A stretch of 64,000 bases of DNA from Liminaster sp017519885 (GCA_017519885.1 JAFWRO010000007.1:1-64000); one strand, 5' to 3'; positions 25,267 through 34,816 are shown, counted from the stretch's first letter. Numbers and translations: made by a program. The notes: generated by a model from the letters alone, not told the origin.

Positions 25267-25878
25267 TCAGAGCGTCCTGAATTCGTAGCCCTGCCCTATC
25301 AGGTATTCGATGGAGGCAGGAAGCGCCTCCTGGATATTGCGCCACGACTTTGGTTGGTCGTGGAACGTGATGATAGAGCCATTGCGCACATACCGTTTCA
25401 CGTTTTTGATGACATCCTGCGCATTGAGACGACTGGAATAGTCGCGCGAGACAAGATCCCACATGATGATGCGATATTTCTTCTGGAGCAGCGACGCCTG
25501 GCCGAAGCGGAGCCAACCATGAGGTGGACGGAAGAGGTCTGACTGAATCAGGACATTGGCCTTTTCGACATTGGCAAGATAAGCCTTCGACTCGTAGGTC
25601 AACGCCGAAATATGGTTCATCGTATGATTGCCAAGACGGTGACCGGCAGCCTTGACCTGCTCGAAGACTGCGCGGTAGCGCGCTACGTTTTCACCGACGC
25701 AGAAGAACGTGGCTTTGATTCCATATCGTGCGAGCACATCCAACACCCAAGGGGTTACCTGGGGTGTTGGACCGTCATCGAATGTCAGATAAACGCACTT
25801 CGGCTGCGAAGGAATGCGCCAAAAGCTGTCTTGAAACATCAAACGACGAAACCATGTGGGTGGTTGCTCGATGAACAC
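25267..25878 (-). CDS. Polysaccharide deacetylase (NodB homology domain)
   Basis: A 203-residue CE4-type deacetylase. Motif 1 TFDDGPTPQVT has the catalytic and metal Asp pair. Motif 2 is HRLGNHTMNH with both His ligands, motif 3 RPPHGWLRF, and the last motif ITFHDQPKS. The substrate may be peptidoglycan or an exopolysaccharide. There is no clear signal peptide. The reading opens with GTG, 9 nt after the DUF2723 stop, so the two genes are probably one transcript. Confidence 0.88.
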   Translation of the reverse strand: MFIEQPPTWFRRLMFQDSFWRIPSQPKCVYLTFDDGPTPQVTPWVLDVLARYGIKATFFCVGENVARYRAVFEQVKAAGHRLGNHTMNHISALTYESKAYLANVEKANVLIQSDLFRPPHGWLRFGQASLLQKKYRIIMWDLVSRDYSSRLNAQDVIKNVKRYVRNGSIITFHDQPKSWRNIQEALPASIEYLIGQGYEFRTL

Positions 25879-25887
25879 GATTTAGGT

Positions 25888-28800
25888 TTACTTAAGCAAC
25901 TTGTACTTGTCGTAAGCAAGGTCGAAGTAACGATGGAACTTGTCGGCATATTCCTCGTCGAACTGATGATCGCCGGCATCCTGAGCCATCTGGAGAGCAT
26001 CACGCATTGTGAGCAATTGCTCACGGATAGTGCGGCCCACGCCTTGGATAGCAGGCTTATCAAGACGGAATACCCACTGGAGGTAATCCTCGTTCTGAGC
26101 AAGAATGTCACCAACAATACGACTGCCTTCCTCGGGCTTGTTGCATAGATAATAAGTCTGTGCAAGGGTAAGAGCGGTATAGTCGTAAGGAACGTTTACC
26201 GACGGGATGGTCTTATCGCAATACTCGGTGGCTGCGAGGGCACGGACGGTGTCTCCCTTGTCGAGGAGTTCGTCAATCATAGTGACGAACATCATTCGCT
26301 GGGTGCGGCACATACGACGGTTGTTCTCGTCAAGGTAGATGGAAGGATCCTGGATATTGCCCCAGACGAACTTGTTCATCATGTTGTCGTAGGTCTTGTC
26401 GATATCGCAGGAACTGGTCCCACCATTCTCAAGAGGCACAATCTGATAAGCCAGGCCCACAAGACGGAAGTAACGATTGAGCGAAAGGTACATCTCCGAG
26501 CCGACAGTCGTAGCGAAGTAGATAGGACGCTTCCAGCCGTCACGTGCGATATTGTCGATCATCGACAACATGGCATTCTCATTCTTGGTTATGTAGCGCT
26601 TGTTCGACAGGTCGATGTGCATACGCTTGGAGATAAGACTCTTGTCGGGAGTATCGATAACCGGGGAATTGGCCACAGCTGCCGAATCGATGTTGATATA
26701 CATCTTGGTAGCTGGGACAATGGGCACATCGTCGTACTTTCTCAACTTGTCCTTATAGAACTGATCCATCACAGCAGCAAACGATGCTTCCTTACCATCG
26801 GTCTCATCATTCACGTATGCATAGTTGAGCAAGTCAGCCACATACTGTGCGGGAGTGAATGAGATTGGCAGAGGGTCGGACTCGTAGGCCTGCGACTTCA
26901 TCTGATTGATGTACCAATCGGTCTGTAGATACGAGAGGTTGCAGACACGAACGTCGGTACGATAACCTTCGACCTCCTGGTTGTACCACAACGGGAAGGT
27001 GTCGTTATCACCATTGGTGAAGATGATTGCGTTAGGCTCGAGGGAAGTAAGGTAGTTCTTACCAAAGTCGCGGGCGGTGAATCGATTCGAACGATCGTGA
27101 TCGTCCCAGTTCTGGCCTACCATCTGGAAAGGCACGCCAAGGCAAAGAATACCAAGAACAGCCGAAATGACGGCGTTCTGCTTCTTGGTCAATTGCTCGA
27201 CGATAGCGGCCAAACCTGCCACACCCATGCCGACCCAGATGGAGAAGGCATAGAACGAACCCGCGTAAGCGTAGTCACGTTCACGTGGCTGATAAGGAGT
27301 CTGGTTGAGGTAGAGCACGATGGCCAAACCCGTCATGAAAAAGAGGAAGAATACCACCCAGAAGCCCTGAATACCCTTCTGACCGGAGAATGCCTGCCAA
27401 AGCAGACCAATCAGGCCAAGAATGAGCGGCAACATGTAATAGACATTGTGGCCCTTGTTCTCGCTGATGGAAGCAGGCATATGATCCTGATCGCCTACGA
27501 GTATCTCGTCGATGAACTTGATGCCTGTAATCCAATTGCCGCGGTCGATTTCTCCATAACTCTGCACATCGCTCTGGCGACCAGAGAAGTTCCAAAGGAA
27601 GTAACGCCAATACATGAAGTTGACCTGATAGCTCAGGAAATACTGCATGTTTTCGGCAAAAGTGGGAACGGTGATGGTCTTGCCATCGACACGAATCTTC
27701 TGACCCTTGAAGTTACTCCACTGCTTGTAACCCTCGACATGATTACCCTGCTTTGAATACATGCGTGGGAAGAACGTAGTGTAATTGTATTCGTAAGTCT
27801 CCTTGTGTCCGCTTATGAAGTACTTGTCGGGATCATCAGGATTGTTCTTGACCACCTTGGTGTAGATTGGGGAGCCCTCCTTGACAATAGGAGCACCGCT
27901 TGAGTCACGCTTCACGTCGCTTGCAAAGGTCTGTCCGAAGAAGAGCGGGTTCTCACCATACTGCTCGCGGTTTAGATACTTGGTGAACGAGAACAACTCG
28001 TCGGGAGAGTTCTGGTCCATGGGCAACTGAGCCGATGAACGGATGATGATCTGTGCGAAGGTAGAATAACCGATGAGGATGGTGAGCAAGCACATCAGGA
28101 TGTTGCTGGCCAAACGTGCATTCAGTTTCTTCCAAGCGAAGATACCTGCAACGAATGCAATGGAAAGAACGATTCCAAGCAGCCAGCCGTCACCGACAAA
28201 AGGCATACCACAAAGAACTACGCCAGCAGCCAACAGGATGCGCAAGGTCCGGTCGGAAGTATCCTTCTTGTAACTCTTCCAAACGCCAAAGGCAAGTAAG
28301 GCAAGGACAAAGAAGAAGTAGAAGACAGTGCCGGTGTTGAAGGGACATCCAAGGCCATTGACTGCGAATAGTTCGATCTGTCCTGCCAACTTGATGAAGC
28401 CAGGAATCATGCCATAAAGGATGAAGGCAATGATGAAGACCGAAAGGATCAAAGCTCCCAATGTTCCCTTAAGTTCGGCATTGGGCTTCTTCTTGAAGTA
28501 ATAGACCAACACGATGGCAGGGATACAGAGAAGGTTCAAGAGGTGCACACCAATGGAGAGGCCGATGATATAAGCCAGCAGAATGATGTAGCGATCACCT
28601 TCGACACCAGCACTGCGGCTCTCCCACTTGAGGATAAGCCAGAATACCAGAGCCGTCATAAACGACGAGAAGGCATAGACCTCTGCCTCGACAGCCGAGA
28701 ACCAGAAAGTATCGGACCATGTGTAAACCAGAGCACCTACCATACCCGATAGAAGGATGGTGATAGCCTGGCTCCATGTCATGTCGTTGGCAGACTTGTT

Positions 28801-29130
28801 GTTGCGGCAAACAACCTTCTTGGTGAGTGCCGTGATGGTCCAGAACAAGAACAGGATAGCACCGGCCGAGAAGAGCGCAGACATACGGTTGACCCAAAGG
28901 CCAGCCTGTGCCAAATCGCCACCAGCAAAGTTAACGAAGAAACGTCCGGTAAGATTGAAGAAAGTATTTCCAGGAGGGTGACCCACCTCGCCCTTCGCGG
29001 CGCAGGTGATGAACTCTGGACAATCCCAGAAGGATGCAGTGGGCTCCACCGTATTGAGATAGGTGAATGCTGCCACGACAAAGGCAATCCATCCGAAGAT
29101 GTTGTTAAGCAACTTGTATTGCTTGATCAT
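25888..29130 (-). CDS. DUF2723 multi-pass membrane protein, probable protein O-glycosyltransferase
   Basis: A 1080-residue protein. The N-terminal part has about 12 hydrophobic helices and the conserved TASFWDCPEFITCAAKGEVGHPPG loop, which in GT-C/PMT-like enzymes holds the acidic catalytic residues. A large soluble region (roughly 690-1080, helical repeats) follows. In Bacteroidetes, DUF2723 proteins are thought to act in extracytoplasmic protein O-glycosylation; this is inferred for this gene. The start MIKQYKLLNN is preferred because the upstream extension runs across the -7 box. Confidence 0.82.
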   Translation of the reverse strand: MIKQYKLLNNIFGWIAFVVAAFTYLNTVEPTASFWDCPEFITCAAKGEVGHPPGNTFFNLTGRFFVNFAGGDLAQAGLWVNRMSALFSAGAILFLFWTITALTKKVVCRNNKSANDMTWSQAITILLSGMVGALVYTWSDTFWFSAVEAEVYAFSSFMTALVFWLILKWESRSAGVEGDRYIILLAYIIGLSIGVHLLNLLCIPAIVLVYYFKKKPNAELKGTLGALILSVFIIAFILYGMIPGFIKLAGQIELFAVNGLGCPFNTGTVFYFFFVLALLAFGVWKSYKKDTSDRTLRILLAAGVVLCGMPFVGDGWLLGIVLSIAFVAGIFAWKKLNARLASNILMCLLTILIGYSTFAQIIIRSSAQLPMDQNSPDELFSFTKYLNREQYGENPLFFGQTFASDVKRDSSGAPIVKEGSPIYTKVVKNNPDDPDKYFISGHKETYEYNYTTFFPRMYSKQGNHVEGYKQWSNFKGQKIRVDGKTITVPTFAENMQYFLSYQVNFMYWRYFLWNFSGRQSDVQSYGEIDRGNWITGIKFIDEILVGDQDHMPASISENKGHNVYYMLPLILGLIGLLWQAFSGQKGIQGFWVVFFLFFMTGLAIVLYLNQTPYQPRERDYAYAGSFYAFSIWVGMGVAGLAAIVEQLTKKQNAVISAVLGILCLGVPFQMVGQNWDDHDRSNRFTARDFGKNYLTSLEPNAIIFTNGDNDTFPLWYNQEVEGYRTDVRVCNLSYLQTDWYINQMKSQAYESDPLPISFTPAQYVADLLNYAYVNDETDGKEASFAAVMDQFYKDKLRKYDDVPIVPATKMYINIDSAAVANSPVIDTPDKSLISKRMHIDLSNKRYITKNENAMLSMIDNIARDGWKRPIYFATTVGSEMYLSLNRYFRLVGLAYQIVPLENGGTSSCDIDKTYDNMMNKFVWGNIQDPSIYLDENNRRMCRTQRMMFVTMIDELLDKGDTVRALAATEYCDKTIPSVNVPYDYTALTLAQTYYLCNKPEEGSRIVGDILAQNEDYLQWVFRLDKPAIQGVGRTIREQLLTMRDALQMAQDAGDHQFDEEYADKFHRYFDLAYDKYKLLK

Positions 29131-29169
29131 GATTGTTAATTGATTGGTTGATATTATATAATTTGGCCG

Positions 29170-29201
29170 CAAATTTACTCAAAAAACATCAAAAACCCAA
29201 A
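29170..29201 (-). promoter_or_regulatory. Promoter of the DUF2723-deacetylase operon
   Basis: The minus strand has TAAATTTG at 29170-29177 and TTTG at 29198-29201, spacer 20 nt. The leader is about 35 nt. Confidence 0.7.
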
Positions 29202-29290
29202 TTTTGGGCATTGTAATTATGTTTTTTAAGCAATCGACGGCCAAATTTTTACATTCTTACAATTTCACTTAACATTTATCCGACGTAAAA

Positions 29291-32200
29291 TCACTGCTCC
29301 AAGGTGATTGCCATCAGCCCAATGACTACGTCATTTGAGAGCGTGCTCAAGGTGAAACCGACCAATTTGCGATTTGGATCGAGAGGCATCTTGAGGAGCT
29401 GAGCAGCGCCATCGGGGATGCTTAACCCCTTGGCTATCGGCGTATCGGCTTCGAAGTCGGTAACGTGAACATTCACGGCGCCATTGTCTTCACCGGCATT
29501 CTGCAAATCCTGTTTGAGACTGCGCGAAACCTTGCCACTGCCCAGATGCACGCGATAAGGATGCTGGCTTGTGCTCCAGAATGCATGATCATCGAAATAA
29601 TAATCCTGCTCGATAGGACACCAGTTATAGGGATTGATGAGTTGAAGCGTATCAGCACTTCCATCCTCATAGTTTGCAATGACGAGACCATTGGCAATGC
29701 GGCTCTGCATATTGTTGGTACTGCCGGCGAGGAGAAGATAAGCGTAGGAGAAACCTGTTTCAGTGCCTGCGTTTCCTGATGCTTCATCAAAGTTTTCCTT
29801 GGTGACGGGAATAGTTATGCTATTGGGGAAGTTATCCCAAAGTGAGGTATAGAGCACATTGCTGCCTTCCTTTGGCAAATGGAATCGAAGTCCGTCGATG
29901 CCCGTATCATAATAATAATCGTCAGAAATCGCACGACGCAGTCCATCATCCTCGATGGTAGCTGTCATCAACGGCACACACCAGTCTCCCATGCCCTGAG
30001 AAGGGATCTCCAATGTGGTGTAAGGCGAACGCGGAGAGAGATACTGCTGGCGATAGATGTCGTCGACCGAAGCATTGTAGTAGGAGTTCAACTTAAAATA
30101 AGCGTGGCGATTTGATGCACCAAAAGATACATCGTCCAAACCGAGGGCCGTCTCGTCGAGAGCTGGACGATATGGTTTGGCAGCCGGTTGGTCGTGTGCA
30201 GGAACAGCACTGGAAGGCACAGAGATTCGCTGTGTCGTCGCACTATTGCCTTTCACCTCCATAAATCGGCCATCGCCCAAAGGAAGACGCAGAATGACCT
30301 GCAAAGCCTGCGGGAAATGCTGCTCGATGTCATAGATATCCTCACCATTCTCACGATGGAACCGATAACTGATATAAGGGGTCTTGACGTTGGCATAATT
30401 CCACTCAGGAGGGAATCCCGGTTGCAGATAGCAGCGGCCATAAAGCGCATCCGGACGAATGCCGAACAAGCCTTGCATAATAGCTCGCGATGTGATGCCC
30501 ACATTATCGCCGAAGTCACGATATGCCTCCTTGAGTGCCTTGTCATAGTAACTGATCTGACCGAAGTTACCAGGACAAGCGCCAGCGCACATCTCGTCGA
30601 GCAGATCGCTGTAAAGCAATTTGTAGCCCATCTCACGACGTCCGGCAATAAAATATGCCAGTGCCATATTGGCCACCTCTTCATGAGCCACGTTATTGGT
30701 ACTCCAGGCGTAGGGCATCCAGTCGGAAGTGCTGATGGTAAACAAATCCTCGCTTGGAATTGAAGACAGCGGGCTGGATACGTTCAACGGAATATGCGGG
30801 ATGCATGCATCTACCCATCTTGTTGCCTGATAAGCCTGTTCGGGAGAACATGCACCGCAATCGATGGGCGTGTAGATGCTCCAGATGGCAGGATTGGCGT
30901 GTACGCGCTTCAATCCCATGAAATCCTGAAATTCTGCCCAGTGTCCGTCAACTTCTTTATCGGCCGGCAACCAAAGTCGACGATTCATGGCTTCGAGTAT
31001 TGCTTCGGCCTCCATGCGATAAGGAGTAGGATCCTCCCCTATCAATTCTGCAATCCGCGCTATCAGAAGATTGCCGCGATAGTTATAGGCAGAAGCATGG
31101 GTAACTGCTCCGCTGTTGTAGTAGAGGGCATCGCTGGCCCAGATGCAGCAGTAACCATCGTAGAGATGGTCTCCGTCGGGATCCCAGTTGCGTTTTTCCC
31201 ATTCAAGATGGAGTTTCAACGTGGGCCAGAACTCACGCATAAGTGCAGTATCCGCATCGTACTGGAAATGCCAGAGCAGTTCATCGATATAGTTGAGATT
31301 CATATCGTAGTGACTCATCTTTCGGTCATCGTTGGGTAACTTGCAGATATAACCATTGCTATACATGGGCGTGCCCCACTTTTCGGCCGAACGGGCAAGG
31401 TTCTTGGTCGTATCCTGTGCCGGATGGGGATAGATGGGCTCGATATCGCGCACCATGCTTCTAGCGTACGCACGGAAATGACTGAGTTGCCGGTCGAACC
31501 ATCCTGTCACATCTCCCACATAACCTCCACGCCAGCCGGCAAGTGGGGTACGCCATCCGATACAACCATGCATCCAAGTTTCCCCATCCCACAGGCCATC
31601 GGCAGCAGCCATCAAGGTAGGACCAAGTGTATTGATCAGCGGGTCGGGAGTCTCGAAACGCAATTGCCCGATCAATTGCTCATGGAACAAGTCCTCCTCC
31701 CGCATAAGCTGCACACCGTCCTGGGTATTCACCAACACAAGGTGGTCATTATCGACAAGGCGCAAATAAGTGATTCCAGCGGCATCCCACTGCAACTGCT
31801 GGCACAGCGAGTCGGGACAATCGGCCAATGCCTCAAAATTCTCGCGCGGGTCAGTTCCCAAATCGCCATTGCGCTTCATTTTCATTTTCGCAATGGGTCG
31901 TCGCAAAGCAATAAGCTTCAACGTCTTCTTTTTGCCCAATACACGCTTGGGGAATCCTTTGGCTTCGAACTGCCACAGGGCATTGTTGCCCTCGTGCTCT
32001 GCAATGGCTTTAACAAGAAGTTCGCCGCCAAGCCACGCTTCATCACTTACCACATACTCCCGCTTGCCACCTTCATAATAAGCATGACAATAGGAAGTAG
32101 AGTCGAGCGCATAAAGGCAATCGCCCACCTGAATGTGGAGTTGGATATTCCAGGCTTTCCCCTTGTCATAGGTCGCAAACAAGGGACGGTCGCTGGTTTC

Positions 32201-32368
32201 GAGTCGCCAATTGGCATGCGAACCATAGAGAGCACGAGAATAGCGGTTCCATCCGTTCTCGCGTACAAAGCCACGACCTTCGGGAAGATATTGCAAATCG
32301 CGCTGACCTGCTGCAACAGCAGAAACCGTCAGCATCAAAGATAGAATGTAAAATAGTGCGCGTTTCAT
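29291..32368 (-). CDS. DUF4450 family secreted protein, putative (alpha/alpha)6 glycoside hydrolase
   Basis: A 1025-residue protein with a signal peptide at residues 1-19 (MKRALFYILSLMLTVSAVAAG). The middle part (about 240-660) reads like a six-hairpin glycosidase: GWRTPLAGWRGGYVGDVTGW, WEKRNWDPDGDHLYDGY, and the STNNVAHEEVANMALAYFIAG stretch. A C-terminal beta-rich part follows. I recognise it as DUF4450, a family found beside plant-polysaccharide enzymes in Bacteroidetes. The substrate is unknown. The ATG lies four bases after a -7 box, so the mRNA is probably leaderless. It is divergent from murI. Confidence 0.7.
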   Translation of the reverse strand: MKRALFYILSLMLTVSAVAAGQRDLQYLPEGRGFVRENGWNRYSRALYGSHANWRLETSDRPLFATYDKGKAWNIQLHIQVGDCLYALDSTSYCHAYYEGGKREYVVSDEAWLGGELLVKAIAEHEGNNALWQFEAKGFPKRVLGKKKTLKLIALRRPIAKMKMKRNGDLGTDPRENFEALADCPDSLCQQLQWDAAGITYLRLVDNDHLVLVNTQDGVQLMREEDLFHEQLIGQLRFETPDPLINTLGPTLMAAADGLWDGETWMHGCIGWRTPLAGWRGGYVGDVTGWFDRQLSHFRAYARSMVRDIEPIYPHPAQDTTKNLARSAEKWGTPMYSNGYICKLPNDDRKMSHYDMNLNYIDELLWHFQYDADTALMREFWPTLKLHLEWEKRNWDPDGDHLYDGYCCIWASDALYYNSGAVTHASAYNYRGNLLIARIAELIGEDPTPYRMEAEAILEAMNRRLWLPADKEVDGHWAEFQDFMGLKRVHANPAIWSIYTPIDCGACSPEQAYQATRWVDACIPHIPLNVSSPLSSIPSEDLFTISTSDWMPYAWSTNNVAHEEVANMALAYFIAGRREMGYKLLYSDLLDEMCAGACPGNFGQISYYDKALKEAYRDFGDNVGITSRAIMQGLFGIRPDALYGRCYLQPGFPPEWNYANVKTPYISYRFHRENGEDIYDIEQHFPQALQVILRLPLGDGRFMEVKGNSATTQRISVPSSAVPAHDQPAAKPYRPALDETALGLDDVSFGASNRHAYFKLNSYYNASVDDIYRQQYLSPRSPYTTLEIPSQGMGDWCVPLMTATIEDDGLRRAISDDYYYDTGIDGLRFHLPKEGSNVLYTSLWDNFPNSITIPVTKENFDEASGNAGTETGFSYAYLLLAGSTNNMQSRIANGLVIANYEDGSADTLQLINPYNWCPIEQDYYFDDHAFWSTSQHPYRVHLGSGKVSRSLKQDLQNAGEDNGAVNVHVTDFEADTPIAKGLSIPDGAAQLLKMPLDPNRKLVGFTLSTLSNDVVIGLMAITLEQ

Positions 32369-32372
32369 GGGG

Positions 32373-32403
32373 CAAAGATAAAGAATATTTGGGGAAAAAC
32401 AAA
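32373..32403 (-). promoter_or_regulatory. Promoter of the DUF4450 gene, leaderless type
   Basis: The minus strand has TATCTTTG at 32373-32380 and TTTG at 32400-32403, spacer 19 nt. CCCC and then ATG follow the box directly. Confidence 0.7.
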
Positions 32404-32418
32404 ATTTTGCATATATTT

Positions 32419-32450
32419 TTTGTACAATTGGAGAAAAAGCCTTATATTTG
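32419..32450 (+). promoter_or_regulatory. Promoter of murI, leaderless type
   Basis: TTTG at 32419-32422, a 20-nt spacer and TATATTTG at 32443-32450. ATG begins at 32455. It lies back to back with the DUF4450 promoter, 15 bp between the two -33 elements. Confidence 0.75.
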
Positions 32451-32454
32451 CAGC

Positions 32455-33399
32455 ATGAATCAGAAACAAACAGGCCCAATAGGAATTTTTGACAGCGGCT
32501 TTGGAGGTCTCTCCATCTTCCGCGAAATACGTCACGTTCTCCCCGAGTATGATTACATCTACTTGGGTGACAATGCTCGTGCTCCCTACGGCGACTTGCC
32601 GTACGACAAAGTTTATCATTTCACACGGCAAGCGGTCTTCCGTATGTTCGATATGGGCTGTCCGCTCGTCATTCTGGCTTGCAATACAGCTTCGGCCAGA
32701 GCGTTGCGTACCATCCAGCGCAAGGATTTGCCCGTGTGTGACGACCCGACACGTCGTGTATTGGGCGTAATACGCCCGACAGTGGAGCGTGTCGAGCAAC
32801 TCACTTATTCCCGCCACATCGGTCTGATCGGCACCATAGCTACGGTCTCTTCGCACTCCTACGACCTGGAGATTGCCAAGGATCCCGCCTATTTCTCACA
32901 AGTGGACGGAAGTACTTCGACCACCGAACCAACCGAGCCGTCCTATTACGTGCACGAGAATTCGAAGATTGTGGCCAGCAACCCCAATCCCGTCATCCTT
33001 ACGTCGCGAGCCTGTCCCGACTGGGTGCCCATGATTGAGGCCGGCAAGATGAAGGATATGCATGGTATTGTGAAGAATGACCTTGCCGAACTTCTTGACC
33101 AGGATCCTGAAATAGATACCATCATCCTTGGTTGCACGCATTATCCTCTCATTACATCACTTATCCAAACCGTGCTTCAAGAGTTGGATCATCCGGAGAT
33201 AATCCTTATGCCTCAGGGCAAACCAGTGGCCTACAGTCTGAAAGATTACCTCGTCAGACATCCAGAGATGAAGGCTCGTCTCTCTACCGAAGGTAGTGCA
33301 AAATTCCTTACATCAGGCGACACTGCAAGATTTGAGGATTTGGGATCCCAACTAATCGGGAAAGGCGTGAAAATCCACGCAGAGAAACTAATCTGGTAA
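32455..33399 (+). CDS. murI: Glutamate racemase
   Basis: A 314-residue cofactor-independent racemase supplying D-glutamate for peptidoglycan. The N-terminal GIFDSGFGGLSIFREI has the substrate-binding Asp-Ser. The first catalytic Cys is in LACNTASARALR and the second in LGCTHYPLI. The enzyme is some 40 residues longer than many MurI; the extra sequence is a Thr/Ser/Pro-rich insert around residues 150-180, just before RACPDWVPMIE. The start at MNQKQTG is four bases after the -7 box. Confidence 0.94.
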   Translation: MNQKQTGPIGIFDSGFGGLSIFREIRHVLPEYDYIYLGDNARAPYGDLPYDKVYHFTRQAVFRMFDMGCPLVILACNTASARALRTIQRKDLPVCDDPTRRVLGVIRPTVERVEQLTYSRHIGLIGTIATVSSHSYDLEIAKDPAYFSQVDGSTSTTEPTEPSYYVHENSKIVASNPNPVILTSRACPDWVPMIEAGKMKDMHGIVKNDLAELLDQDPEIDTIILGCTHYPLITSLIQTVLQELDHPEIILMPQGKPVAYSLKDYLVRHPEMKARLSTEGSAKFLTSGDTARFEDLGSQLIGKGVKIHAEKLIW

Positions 33400-33415
33400 A
33401 GATTCGATAATAAAT

Positions 33416-33458
33416 GAAACGGCATGACCAATCAAGTTTATAATGGTCATGCCGTTTC
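33416..33458. terminator. Bidirectional terminator between murI and sufS
   Basis: A perfect 15-bp stem (GAAACGGCATGACCA, 33416-33430, with 33444-33458) has a 13-nt A/T-rich loop and a T-rich flank. It sits between two convergent stop codons. Its CGGCATGACCAATC (33420-33433) is the reverse complement of 18010-18023 in the 42-bp array. Confidence 0.9.
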
Positions 33459-33463
33459 TTATT

Positions 33464-34684
33464 TTACATCCCGAACATTTTCGACACCCGAAGAATACCC
33501 GCCACAAGTTTGTCAATCTCCTCTTCTGTATTGTAGAAAGAGAAACTTGCACGCACCGTACCCAGTATTCCCAAACTATGCATCAATGGCTCAGCGCAAT
33601 GATGCCCCGTACGGACTGCAATGCCAAGTTTGTCAAGCAACATTCCCATATCATAATGATGAATATCTCCCACAAGGAAACTCATCACAGCAGACTTTTC
33701 ATGTGCATTGCCGAATATCCGCATGCCTGGTATCTTATGGAACTCATCCGAGCAATACTCGAGCAGTTGATGCTCATAATCCGCGATATTATCCATACCA
33801 ATAGCCTCGACATAATCGAGTGCCGTAGCCAAAGCTACAGTACTGATGAAGTCGGGAGTTCCAGCCTCGAATTTATAAGGCAGTTCATTGAAGGTTGTAC
33901 CTTCGAACGACACCGTCTTGATCATCTCGCCACCACCTTGGTAGGGCACCATCTTTTCGAGCCATTCGCGCTTGCCATAAAGCACACCTACTCCAGTCGG
34001 GCCATAAATCTTATGACCGGAGAAGACGAAGAAGTCGCAATCAAGATCCTGCACATCCACCTTGATATGAGGTACCGACTGTGCACCATCGACGAGGACA
34101 GGCACTCCCTTATGGTGAGCAAATTCTATGACTTTCTTGACTGGATTGACTGTTCCCAACACATTTGAGACGTGTGTCAGGCTCACTAACTTTGTGCGCT
34201 CGGAAAAAAGACTTTGAAGATGCTCAACATCCAGTTCCTGCAGCTCATTCAGACGAGCATGACGAATGACTATGCCCTTACGTGCCTGTAGCAACTGCCA
34301 ACTGACGATATTGGAATGATGTTCCATATCAGTAACAATCACCTCATCGCCTTCGTGCATGAATGTCTCACCGAAGGAAGACGCTACAAGATTGATACTC
34401 TCAGTAGTGCCACGCGTAAAGATGATTTCAGCACTCTCCTTGGCATTGAGGAAACGTTGCACACGCTGACGTGCACCTTCATGAAGATCGGTGGCATCCT
34501 GGCTCAGGAAATGGACACCACGATGCACATTAGCATTGTGATGCAGATAACCGTCACGCAGTTTGTCGATGACACAAAGTGGCTTTTGTGTGGTAGCAGC
34601 ATTGTCAAAATAAACAAGGGGCTTGCCATACACCAAGCTATCAAGAATAGGAAAATCTTTTCGGATCGAATTAATATCCAGCAT
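33464..34684 (-). CDS. sufS: Cysteine desulfurase SufS
   Basis: A 406-residue class V aminotransferase-fold enzyme mobilising sulfur from cysteine for Fe-S cluster assembly. DMEHHSNIVSWQLL, the PLP-lysine in FVFSGHKIYGPTG and the persulfide Cys in RTGHHCAEPLMHS show the SufS (group II) type. No sufBCD genes are in the window. No consensus promoter is evident upstream, where a CTAG-rich repeat (34687-34733) lies. Confidence 0.94.
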   Translation of the reverse strand: MLDINSIRKDFPILDSLVYGKPLVYFDNAATTQKPLCVIDKLRDGYLHHNANVHRGVHFLSQDATDLHEGARQRVQRFLNAKESAEIIFTRGTTESINLVASSFGETFMHEGDEVIVTDMEHHSNIVSWQLLQARKGIVIRHARLNELQELDVEHLQSLFSERTKLVSLTHVSNVLGTVNPVKKVIEFAHHKGVPVLVDGAQSVPHIKVDVQDLDCDFFVFSGHKIYGPTGVGVLYGKREWLEKMVPYQGGGEMIKTVSFEGTTFNELPYKFEAGTPDFISTVALATALDYVEAIGMDNIADYEHQLLEYCSDEFHKIPGMRIFGNAHEKSAVMSFLVGDIHHYDMGMLLDKLGIAVRTGHHCAEPLMHSLGILGTVRASFSFYNTEEEIDKLVAGILRVSKMFGM

Positions 34685-34686
34685 AT

Positions 34687-34733
34687 CTAGTTATTCTAGA
34701 GCCGCTAGAATATCTAGATATACTAGAATCTAG
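34687..34733. repeat. Six CTAG motifs at 9-bp steps
   Basis: CTAG begins at 34687, 34696, 34705, 34714, 34723 and 34730. The first five are spaced at exactly 9 bp with loose consensus CTAGA plus four variable bases. It lies immediately upstream of the sufS start, where a promoter would be expected. It may be a protein-binding array or a simple repeat. Confidence 0.75.
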
Positions 34734-34749
34734 TGCTCATTGGAAAATT

Positions 34750-34783
34750 AAAAGCCCATACAAGAAAACTTGTACGGGCTTTA
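34750..34783 (-). terminator. Terminator of the ribosomal supercluster
   Basis: AAAGCCCATACAAG and CTTGTACGGGCTTT pair over 14 bp (one G-T/A-C type mismatch) around a 4-5 nt loop, with flanking T-runs. It lies 34 nt after rplQ. Confidence 0.88.
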
Positions 34784-34816
34784 TCATTGTTTGGGCATGA
34801 TGCCCGATAATACCGA

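Noticed and set aside
34685..34816. A promoter for sufS in the CTAG-rich stretch
   Set aside because: No TANNTTTG box or TTTG at suitable spacing could be found.
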